From positions 22,090,589 to 22,154,588 of the forward strand of contig OY365819.1 of NCBI GenBank assembly GCA_959347315.1: DNA of 64,000 nucleotides, in the 5' to 3' direction. The stretch comes from Bimastos eiseni (taxonomy: Eukaryota > Annelida > Clitellata > Crassiclitellata > Lumbricidae). The notes beneath the pieces were generated by a model. That model saw only the letters and a list, made by a program, of their open reading frames with translations, was not told the origin of the DNA and searched no databases. Below are positions 38,150 to 49,700 of this stretch, one piece after another. The position numbers and the translations under genes were made by a program. Positions within the stretch are counted from its first letter, which is position 1; each line of letters opens with the position of its first letter.

Positions 38150-38465
38150 CTAAAGCACTCAAGGAACAGTTCTTGCGGAAATGCTTCCGACTAGCAGGCC
38201 GACAGAAGCAAAATTCTCTCAGTGAGCATTGGCATTGCGCATGTGGGGACATCCAGAAGCCAAGGGGATATAGAGTGCCAGAGTAGTAAAGTGACGAAGG
38301 TTTGTACAAACTGAAGGCATAATGAAACTCCTTCAACCAAAGAGTTGAGCACATCTGTCAGAATTTTGAACTGAATGCACTGGAGCACAGGAAGTCAGTG
38401 TAGAGTTTCCCAAATGCAGGTAGGTATTTGAGCAAACTTTGGGAGATCACAAATAAGACGAACAA
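38150..38465 (-). mobile_element. LINE C-terminal fragment
   Basis: Minus strand reads RLICDLPKFAQIP, then LH-LPVLQCIQFKILTDVLN. An in-frame stop replaces the Trp of LHWLPV. Confidence 0.65.
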
Positions 38466-38467
38466 TC

Positions 38468-38575
38468 GGCTTGGGCAAAGTAATCGATTAATCAAGTTTT
38501 ACTAATCGATGAATCAAGGGTCAAAAAACCTTGATTAACTGCAATTTTGTAAGATTAGTATGATTAGCTCGATTG
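38468..38575. mobile_element. hAT-like fragment with AATCGAT words
   Basis: GTAATCGATTAATCAAG, ACTAATCGATGAATCAAGG and CTTGATTAACTG in about 100 bases. No delimited TIR. Confidence 0.35.
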
Positions 38576-38935
38576 TTCAAGTACAGTAAGCCGCTGATTA
38601 TCGATAGCACTATAAATGTCAGAATTGAGCGTCGACTTATTTAAATTATGTTTGATAAACTGTATTGGCTCCTTCTCTATGCTCGCATACAATTTTAAAT
38701 TCTCAGTGTGCAATTCCCCACGAGAAGAAGTAGGTTTTGAGAAAACAAAAGACTGAATTTTAGAGCAAACAGATGGAGAAGGCCCATTCCATAAAGAGGA
38801 ACCAATTGAAGCAAAAGATCGAGACTGAGCCACAGTTGTTCTCTTTTGAGAAAACAAGAGGTCAAGTCCATTGAAGTGGAGAGGGAGCCAATGTTCAGTA
38901 CTTCTGAACGCTTCACCCTGCTACAAGCGCTCTAG
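38576..38935 (-). mobile_element. LINE C-terminal fragment
   Basis: Minus strand reads QSRSFASIGSSLWNGPSPSV, then SKIQSFVFSKPTSS, the SF..IGP.LWN.LP motif near the end of LINE ORF2. Confidence 0.6.
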
Positions 38936-39478
38936 AAATGTTTAAGTGCCATACAATACAATACTAGAACGATTCTGGCAGAGGTGATAAAAGCGGGAAA
39001 GGGCATTTATATGGCCAGATAGGGTCAAGAAAGAGGCGCAGATCTCGAGGCGATAGGCAAAAAGGTGTTATGGGAAAGCCTGACTAAGGGTCTCCAAGTC
39101 AATCCTGCCAAGCTGGACTTGGCCAACAAGTCAAGCAAGATGTATTGGGTTTTGCTAAGGTTCAGGCAAGAGACCCAGAAGTTCAGAACAGCAGATGCCT
39201 TCAGCATGTGCTCGTCTTTGCTCTCTCTGTGTCTTCTACTGTTTGATTGCTTACTGCTCTCTCTGTGTCTTCCACTGTTTGATACGTCACTGCTCTCACT
39301 GTGTCTTCTACTGTTCGATACGTCTTTGCTCTCTCTGTGTCTTCTACTGTTTGATTGGTCACTGCTCTCTCTGTGTCGTCTACTGTTTGATACGTGACTG
39401 CTCTCTCTGTGTCTTCTACTGTTTGATACGTCTTTGCTATCTCTGTGTCTTCTACTGTTTGATTGGTCACTGCTCTCT

Positions 39479-41160
39479 CTGTGTCTACCACTATTTGATA
39501 CGTCATTTCACTCTCTGTGTCGTCTACTGTTTGATACGTCACTGCTCTCTCTTTGTCTTCCACGGCTTGATACGTCACTTCTCTCTGTGTGTCTACGTTT
39601 TTTTGACACCTAACTGCTGTCTGTGTCTTCTACTGTTTGATACGTCTTTGCCATCTCTGTGTCTTCTACTGTTTGATTTGTCAATGCTCTCTCTTTGTGT
39701 TCTACTGTTTGATTGGTCACTGCTCTCTCTGTGTCATCTACTGTTTGATACGTCACTGCTCTCTCTTTGTCTTCCACGACTTGATACGTCACTGCTCTCT
39801 CTGTGTCTACTATATTTTGATGCGTAACTGCTCTCGCTCTATGTGTCTTCTACTGTTTGATTCGTCACAGCTCTCGCTGTGTCTTTTAGAGTTTGATTGG
39901 TCATTGCTCTCTCTGTGTCTTCCACTATTTGATACGTTATTTCTCTCTCTGTGTCTTCCACTGTTTGAAACGTCTGTGCTATCTCTGTGTCATCCACTGT
40001 TTGATTGGTCACTGCTCCCTCTGTGTCATCTAATGTTTGAAACGTCACTACTTTTTCTCTGTGTCTTCCACTGCATGATGCGTCACTGCTCTTTCTGTGT
40101 CTTCTACTGTTTTATACGTCACTGCTCGCTCTCTTTCTTCTACTGTTTGAAACGTCACAGATCTCTCATTGTCTTTTACGGCTTGATTGGTCATTACTCA
40201 CTCTGTGTGTCTTCTACTCTATGATGCGTCACTGGCCTCTCTCCTTCTGCACTCTGTGTCTTCTAGTGTTTGATTGGTCAATGCTCTCTTTGTGTCTTCT
40301 CCGGTTTAATACGTCACTGCTCTCTCTGCGTCTTCGACTGTTTGACACGTCATCGCTCTCTCTGTGTGTCTTATACTGAATGATACGTAACTGGTCACTC
40401 TCTTTCTTCTACTGTTTGCTTGGTCATTGCCCTCTCTGTGTCAATTACTGTTTGATACATCACTGCTCACTCTGTGTCTTCTACTGTTTGATTGGTCTCT
40501 GCTCTCTCTGTGTCTTCCACTGTTTGATGCGTCACTGCTCTCTGTGTGTCTACTTTTTTTGATACATAACTGCTGTCTGTGTCTTCTACGGTTTGATGTG
40601 TCACTGCTCTCTCTCTCTGTGTCTTCCACTGTTTGAAACGTCTGTGCTATCTCTGTGTCTTCCACTGTTTGATTGGTCACTGCTCTCTCTTTGTGTTCTA
40701 CTGTTTTATTGGTCACTGCTCTCTCTTTGTCTTCCACGGCTTGATACGTCACAGCTCTCTCTGTGTCTAGTTTTATTTTATATATAACTGGTGTCTGCTT
40801 CTTCTACGGTTTGATACGTCGCTGCTCTCTCTGTGTCATCTGCTGTTTGATACGTCACTGCTCACCATTTATGTGTCGTTTACTGTTTATACGTCATTGC
40901 TTTCTCTCTGTGTCTTATTCTGTTTGCTACGTCACTGCTCTCGTACTGTGTGTCTTCTACTGTTTGATTGGTCACTGCTCTCTTTGTGTCTTCTCCGGTT
41001 TAATACGTCACTGCTCTCTGTGTGTCTTTGCTGTTTGTAACGTCACTGCTCGCTCTCTGTGTCCTCTACTGCTTGATTCGTCACAGCTCTCGCTTTGTGT
41101 TTTATTGTTTGATTGGTCATTGCTCTCTCTGAATCTACCACTATTTGATACGTCATTTCA
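39479..41160. repeat. Array segmental duplication, left copy
   Basis: Matches 45065-46746 base for base at a constant offset of 5,586, with one mismatch noticed (A at 39779, G at 45365). Confidence 0.93.
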
Positions 41161-44100
41161 CTCTGTGTGTCGTCTACTGTTTGATTGGTCAATGCTCTCT
41201 CTGTGTCTTCTACTGTTTGATACGTCTTTGCTATCTCTGTGTATTCTACTGTTTGATACGTCACTGCTCTCTTTTTGTCTTCCACGGCTTGATACGTCAC
41301 TGCCCTCTCTGTGTCTACTTTTATTTTATACGTAGCTGCTCTCTCTGCTTCTTCTACTGTTTGAAACGTCACTGCTCTCTCATTGCCTATCACAGTTTGA
41401 TTGGTCATTGCTCACTCTGTGTGTCTTCTACTGGTACGTCACTGGTCTATCTCCTGCTCTCTTTTACTGTTTGATTGGTCAATGCTCTCTCTGTGTCCTC
41501 CACTGTTTGATACGTCTTTGCTCTCTTTGCGTCTTCTACTTTTTGATACGTCTTTGCTCTCTCTGTGTCTTCTACTGTTTGATTGGTCACTACTCTCTCT
41601 GTGTCTACCACTATTTGATACGTAATTTCACTATCTGTGTCGTCTACTGTTTGATACGTCACTGCTCTCTCTGTGTCATCTACTGCTTGATACGTCACTA
41701 GTCTTTCTCTGTGTCTTCCACTGTATGATACGTCACTGCTCTTTCTGTTTTATACGTCACTGCTCGCTCTCTCTCTTCTACTGTTTGAAACGTCACAGCT
41801 CTCTCATTCTCTTTCACGGCTTGATTGGTCATTACTCGCTCTGTGTGTCTTCCACTGTTTGATACGTCACAGCTCTCTCTGTGTCTTCGACTGTTTTATA
41901 CGTCAATGCTCTCTCTGTGTGTCTTCTACTGTTTAATACGTCACTGCTCTCGCTCTGTGTGTCTTCTACTGTTTGATTGGTCACTGCTCTCTTTGTGTCT
42001 TCTCCGGTTTAATACGTCACTGCTCTCTGTGTGTCTTAGCTGTTTCATACGTCACTGCTCGCTCTCTGTGTCTGCTACAGTTTGATGCGTCATTGCTCTC
42101 TCTTTGTGTCTTATACTGAATGATGCGTCACTGGTCACTCTCTTTCTTCTAATGTTTGCTTGGTCATTGCCCTCTCTGTGTCAATTACTGTTTGATACAT
42201 CACTGCTCACTCTGTGTCTTCTACTGTTTGATGTGTCACTGCTCTCTCTCTGTGTCTTCTACTGTTTGATACGTGACTGCTCTATCTGTGTCTTCTAATG
42301 TTGGATACGTCTTTGCTATCTCTGTGTCTTCCACTGTTTGATTGGTCACTGCTCTCTCTGTGTCTACTTTTATTTTATACGTAACTGCTCTCTCTGCTTC
42401 TTCTACTGTTTGATACGTGACTGCTCTATCTGTGTCTTCTACTGTTTAATACGTCACTGGTCTCTCTCTTTCCTCTGCTGTTTGATTGGTCACTGCTCTC
42501 TTTGTGTCTTTTACGGTATGATCACTGCTCTCTGTGTCCTCTACTGCTCGATTCGTCACAGCTCTCGCTGTGTCTTTTATTGTTTGATTGGTCAATGCTC
42601 TCTCTGAGTCTACCACTATTTGATACGTCATTTCACCCTCTGTATCAACTAGTGTTTGATACGTGACTGCTCTCTCTGTGTCATCTACAGTTTGATACGT
42701 CACTGCTCTCTCTTTGTGTTCCACGGCTTGATTCGTCACTGCTCTCTGTGTGTCTACTTTTTTTTGATACGTAACTGCCGTCTATGTCTTCCACTGTTTG
42801 ATTGGTCACTCCTCTCACTGTGTCTTCTACTGTTTGATACGACTTTGCTATCTCTGTGTTTTCTACTGTTCGATTGGTCAATGCTCTCTCTTTGTGTTCT
42901 ACTGTTTGATCGGCCACTGCTCTCTCTGTGTCTTCTAATGTTTGATATGTCTTTGCTATCTCTGTGTCTTCTACTGTTTGATTGGTCACTGCTCTCTCTG
43001 TGTCTTCTACTGTTTGATTGGTCAATGCTCTCTCTTTGGGTTCTAATGTTTGATTGGTCACTGCTCTCTTTGTGTCTTCTCCGGTTTAATACGTCACTGC
43101 TCTCTGTGTGTCTTGCTGTTTGACACGTCACTGCTCGCTCTCTGTGTCTTCCACTGTTTGATACGTCATTGCTCTCTCTGTGTATCTTATACTGTTTAAT
43201 ACGTGACTGGTCTCTCGTTCTTCTGCTTTTTGATTCGTCACAGCTCTCGCTGTGTCTTTTACTGTTTGATTGGTCATTGCTCTCTCTGTGTCTACCACTA
43301 TTTGATACGTCATTTCACTCTCTGTGTCGTCTACTGTTTGATACGTGACTGCTCTAACTGTGTCTTTTACGGTTTGATACGTCTTTGCTCTCTCTGTGTC
43401 TTCTACCGTTTGATTGGACACTGCTCTCTCTGTGTCTACTTTTATTTTATACGTAACTGCTCTCTCTGCTTCTTCCACTGTTTGATACGTCACTCCTCTC
43501 ACAGTGTCTTCCACTGTTTGATACGTCACTGCTCTCTGTGTGTTTTCTAATGCTTGATACGTCACTGCTCTAACTGTGTCTTCTACGGTTTGATACGTCT
43601 TTGCTCTCTCTGTGTCTTCTACCGTTTGATTGGTCACTGCTTTCTCTGTGTCTTCCACTGTTTGATACGTCACTGCTCTCAGTGTGTCTTCTACTGTTTG
43701 ATACGTCACTGCTCTCTGTGTGTTTTCTACTGTTTGATACGTCTTTGCTATCTCTGTGTATTCTACTGTTTGATTGGGCAATGCTCAATCTTTGTGATCT
43801 ACTGTTTGATTGGTCACTGCTCTCTCTCTCTCTGTGTCTTCTACTGTTTGATTGGTCACTGCTCACTTTGTGTCTTCTCCGGTTTAATACGTCACTGCTC
43901 TCTGTGTGTCTTTGCTGTTTGACACGTCACTGCTCGCTCTCTTTGTCTTCCACTGCTTGATACGTCATTGCTCTCTCTTTGTGGTTTCAACGGTTTAATA
44001 CGTCACTGCTCTCTCAGTGTCTTCGACTGTTTGATACGTAACTGCTCGATATCGGTGTCTTCTACTGTTTGATAAGTCATCGCTCTCTCTGTGTCTTTTA

Positions 44101-45064
44101 TACTGAATGATGCGTCACTGGTCACTCTCTTTCTTCTACTGTTTGATTGGTCACTGCTCTCTCTCTCTTTGTCTTCCTCGGCTTGATGCGTCACTGCTCT
44201 CTGTGTCCACTTTTTTTGATACATAGCTGCTGTCTGTGACCTCTACTGTTTGATTGGTCACTGCTCTCTCTGTGTCTTCCACTACTTGATACGTGACTGC
44301 TCTATCTGTTCCTTCTACTGTTTGATACGTCTTTGCCATCTCTGTGTCTTTCACTGTTTGATTGGTCACTTCTCTCTCTGTGTCATCTACTGTTTGATTG
44401 GTCACTGCTCTCTTTGTGTCATATACTGTTTGATTGGTCACTGCTCTTTCTTTTTCATCTACTGTTTTATACGTCACTGCTCGCTCTTTTTCTTCTACTG
44501 TTTGATACGTCACAGCTCTCTCATTGTCTTTTACGGTTTGATTGGTCATTGCTCTCTCTTTGTCTTCCACTGTTTGATACGTCGCTGCTCTCTCTGTGTC
44601 ATCTGCTGTTTGATACATCACTGCTATCTCTCTATGTGTCGTTTACTGTTTAAACGTCATTGCTTTCGCTCTGTGTCTTGATTGGTCACTGCTCTCTTTC
44701 TTTGTGTCTTCTCCGGTTTAATACGTCACTGCTCTCTGTGTGTCTTTCCTGTTTGACACGTCACTGATCGCTCTCTGTGTCTGCTACTGTTTGATACGTC
44801 ACAGCTCTCTCTGTGTGTCTTCGACTGTTTAATACGTCACTGATCTATCTCTTTCTTCTGCTGTTTGATTGGTAACTGCTCTCTTTGTGTCTTTTACGGT
44901 TTGATACGTCACTGCTCTCTCTGTGTCTACCACAAGTTGCTACGTCATTTCACTCTCTGTGTCGTCTAGTGTTTGATACGTGACTGCTCTATCTGTGTCT
45001 TCTACTGTTTGATACGTCTTTGCTCTCTCTGTGTCTTCTACTGTTTGATTGGTCACTGCTCCCT

Positions 45065-46746
45065 CTGTGTCTACCACTATTTGATACGTCATTTCACTCT
45101 CTGTGTCGTCTACTGTTTGATACGTCACTGCTCTCTCTTTGTCTTCCACGGCTTGATACGTCACTTCTCTCTGTGTGTCTACGTTTTTTTGACACCTAAC
45201 TGCTGTCTGTGTCTTCTACTGTTTGATACGTCTTTGCCATCTCTGTGTCTTCTACTGTTTGATTTGTCAATGCTCTCTCTTTGTGTTCTACTGTTTGATT
45301 GGTCACTGCTCTCTCTGTGTCATCTACTGTTTGATACGTCACTGCTCTCTCTTTGTCTTCCACGGCTTGATACGTCACTGCTCTCTCTGTGTCTACTATA
45401 TTTTGATGCGTAACTGCTCTCGCTCTATGTGTCTTCTACTGTTTGATTCGTCACAGCTCTCGCTGTGTCTTTTAGAGTTTGATTGGTCATTGCTCTCTCT
45501 GTGTCTTCCACTATTTGATACGTTATTTCTCTCTCTGTGTCTTCCACTGTTTGAAACGTCTGTGCTATCTCTGTGTCATCCACTGTTTGATTGGTCACTG
45601 CTCCCTCTGTGTCATCTAATGTTTGAAACGTCACTACTTTTTCTCTGTGTCTTCCACTGCATGATGCGTCACTGCTCTTTCTGTGTCTTCTACTGTTTTA
45701 TACGTCACTGCTCGCTCTCTTTCTTCTACTGTTTGAAACGTCACAGATCTCTCATTGTCTTTTACGGCTTGATTGGTCATTACTCACTCTGTGTGTCTTC
45801 TACTCTATGATGCGTCACTGGCCTCTCTCCTTCTGCACTCTGTGTCTTCTAGTGTTTGATTGGTCAATGCTCTCTTTGTGTCTTCTCCGGTTTAATACGT
45901 CACTGCTCTCTCTGCGTCTTCGACTGTTTGACACGTCATCGCTCTCTCTGTGTGTCTTATACTGAATGATACGTAACTGGTCACTCTCTTTCTTCTACTG
46001 TTTGCTTGGTCATTGCCCTCTCTGTGTCAATTACTGTTTGATACATCACTGCTCACTCTGTGTCTTCTACTGTTTGATTGGTCTCTGCTCTCTCTGTGTC
46101 TTCCACTGTTTGATGCGTCACTGCTCTCTGTGTGTCTACTTTTTTTGATACATAACTGCTGTCTGTGTCTTCTACGGTTTGATGTGTCACTGCTCTCTCT
46201 CTCTGTGTCTTCCACTGTTTGAAACGTCTGTGCTATCTCTGTGTCTTCCACTGTTTGATTGGTCACTGCTCTCTCTTTGTGTTCTACTGTTTTATTGGTC
46301 ACTGCTCTCTCTTTGTCTTCCACGGCTTGATACGTCACAGCTCTCTCTGTGTCTAGTTTTATTTTATATATAACTGGTGTCTGCTTCTTCTACGGTTTGA
46401 TACGTCGCTGCTCTCTCTGTGTCATCTGCTGTTTGATACGTCACTGCTCACCATTTATGTGTCGTTTACTGTTTATACGTCATTGCTTTCTCTCTGTGTC
46501 TTATTCTGTTTGCTACGTCACTGCTCTCGTACTGTGTGTCTTCTACTGTTTGATTGGTCACTGCTCTCTTTGTGTCTTCTCCGGTTTAATACGTCACTGC
46601 TCTCTGTGTGTCTTTGCTGTTTGTAACGTCACTGCTCGCTCTCTGTGTCCTCTACTGCTTGATTCGTCACAGCTCTCGCTTTGTGTTTTATTGTTTGATT
46701 GGTCATTGCTCTCTCTGAATCTACCACTATTTGATACGTCATTTCA
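45065..46746. repeat. Array segmental duplication, right copy
   Basis: Partner of 39479-41160. The copies diverge sharply just outside both edges (CACTCTG against CAACCTC on the right side). Confidence 0.93.
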
Positions 46747-49700
46747 ACCTCTGTGTCGTCTAGTGTTTGATACGTGACTGCTCTATCTGTGACTTCCACT
46801 GTTTGATACGTCACTGCTCTCACTGTGTCTTCTACTGTTTGATACGTCTTTGCTATCTCTGTGTCTCCTACTGTTTGATTGGTCACTGCTCACTCTGTGT
46901 CATCTACAGTTTGATACGTCACTGCTCTCTCTTTGTGTTCCACGGCTTGATACGTCACTGCTCTCTGTGTGTCTACTTTTTTTTGATACGGAACTGCTGT
47001 CTGTGTCTTCTACTGTTTTATACGTCACTGCTCGCTCTGTGTCTTCTACTGTTTGATTGGTCAATGTTCTCTCTTTGTGTTCTACTGTTTGATTGGTCAC
47101 TGCTCGCTCTGTGTCTTCTACTGTTTGATATGTCTTTGCTATCTGTGTGTCTTCTACTGTTTGATTGGTCACTGCTCTCTCTGTGTCTTCTACTGTTTGA
47201 TTGGTCAATGCTCTCTCTTTGTGTTCTAATGTTTGATTGGTCACTGCTCTCTCTGTGTCATCTACTGCTTGATTCTTCACTGCTCTCTCTGTGTCTTCTA
47301 ATGTTTGATACATCATTGCTCTCTCTGTGTGTCTTCTACTGCCTGATTGGTCACTGCTCTCTCTGTGTCTTTCACTGTTTGATACGTCACTGCTCTCTCT
47401 GTGTCACCTTTTTTGTGGTACGTCACTGCTCTCTTTGTGTCTTGCACTGTTTGATAGGTCACTGCTCGCTCTCTGTGTCTTCTACTGTTTGACACGTCTT
47501 TGCTATCTCTGTGTCTTCTACTGTTTGATTGGTCAATGCTCTCTCTGTGCCTTCTACCGTTTGATATATCACTGTTTTCTCTGTGTCTGCAACTGTTTGA
47601 TACGTCACTGCTCTCTATGTGTGCCTTCTACTGTTTGATACGTCACTTCTTACTCTATGTCTTCTACTGTTTGATTGGTGACTGCTCTCTCTTTGTGTCT
47701 TATGCTTTTGGTAAGTCACTGCTCTCTCTGTTTCCTTTACTGTTTGAAACGTCACTGTTTTCGCTGTGTGTCTTCTACTGTTTGCTTGGTCACTGCTCTC
47801 TCTGTGTCTTCCACTGTTTGATACGTCACTGCTCTCTCTGTGTCTTCTACGGTTTAATAGTTCACTGCTCTCACTGTATCTTCTACTGTTTGATACGTCA
47901 CTGCTCGCTCTCTTTCATCTACTGTTTGAAACGTCACTGGTCTCTCTCCTTCTGCTCTCTGTGTCTTTTACTGTTTGATTGGTCAGTGCTCTCTCTGTGT
48001 ATTCCACTGTTTGATACGTCACTGCTCTCTTTGGGTCTTCTACTCTTTGATACGTCTTTGCTCTCTCTGTGTCTTCTACTGTTTGATTGGTCACTGCTCT
48101 CTCTGTGTCATCTACCGTTTGATACGTCACTGCTCTCTCTTTGTCTTCCACGGCTTGATACGTCACTGCTCTCTCTGTGTTTTCTACTGCTTAATACGTC
48201 ACTGCTCTCTCTCTGTGTCTTCGACTGTTTGATACGTAACTGCTCGATCTCTGTGTCCTCTACTATTTGATACGTCATCGGTCTCTCTGTGTGTCGTCTA
48301 CTGTTTGTTACGTCACTGCTCTCGCTCTATGTGTCTTCTAGTGTTTGATTTTTTCACTGCTGTCTTTGTGTCTTCTACGGTTTAATACGTCACTGCTCTC
48401 TGTGTGTCTTCTACTGTTTGATATGTCATCGCTCTCTCTGTGTGTCTTCTACTGTTTGTTACGTCACTGCTCTCGCTCTATGTGTCTTCTAGTGTTTGAT
48501 TTTTTCACTGCTGTCTTTGTGTCTTCTACGGTTTAATATGTCACTGCTCTCTGTGTGTCTTCTACTGTTTGATATGTCAGTGCTCTTTCTCTGTGTTTGC
48601 TACTGTTTAAAACGTCATTGGTTCCTCTCTATCTTCTACTGTTTGATACGTCAAAGCACTCTTGGTGTTTTTTGCTTTTTGAGTGGTCATTGCTCACTCT
48701 GTCTGTCTTCTACTATATGATACGTCACTGCTCGCTCTGTGTTTTCTACTGTTTGATACGTCATCGCTCTCTCTGTGTGTCTTTTACTGAATGATACGTC
48801 ATTGGTCACTGTCTTTCTTCCACTGTGTGATTCGTCACAGCTCTCTCTGTGTCTTCCACTATTTGACACGTCTTTGCTCTCTCTGTGACTTCCACTGTTT
48901 GATGCGTCACTGTTCTCTCTGTGTCTTCTAATGTTTGATTGGTCACTGCTCTCACTGTTTCTTCTACTGTTTGATACGTCATTGCTCGCTCTCTTTCATC
49001 TACTGTTTGATACGTCACTGGTCTCTCTCCTTCTGCTCTCTGTGTCTTTTACTGTTTGATTGGTTAATGCTCTATCTGTGTATTCCACTGTTTGATACGT
49101 CACTGCTCTCTTTGGGTCTTTTACTGTTTGATTGGTCAATGCTCTCTCTTTGTCTTCCACTGTTTGAAACGTCACTGCTCTTTGTGTGTTTTCTACTGTT
49201 TGGTACGTCTTTGCTATCTTTGTGTATTGTACTTTTTGATTGGTCAATGCTCTCTTTGTGTCTTCTCCGGTTTAATACGTCACTGCTCTCTGTGTGTCTT
49301 AGCTGTTTGATACGTCACTGCTCGCTCTCTGTGTCTGCTACTGTTTGATGCGTCATTGCTCTCTCTTTGTGACTTCTACGGCTTAATACGTCACTGATCT
49401 CTGTGTGTCTTAGCTGTTTCATACGTCACTGCTCGCTCTCTGTGTCTGCTACTGTTTGATGCGTCACAGCTCTCGCTGTGTCTTTTACTGTTTGATTGGT
49501 CATTGCTCTCTCTGTGTCTTCCACTATTTGATACGTTATTTCTTTCTCTGTGTCGTCTACTGTTTGATACGTTACTGCTCTCTGTGTGTCTACTTTTTTT
49601 GATGCGTAACTGCTCTCTCTGTTTCTTCTACTGTTTGTTACATCACTTTTCTCGCTCTACGTGTCTTCTACTGTTTGACACGTCTTTGCTCTCTCTGTGT

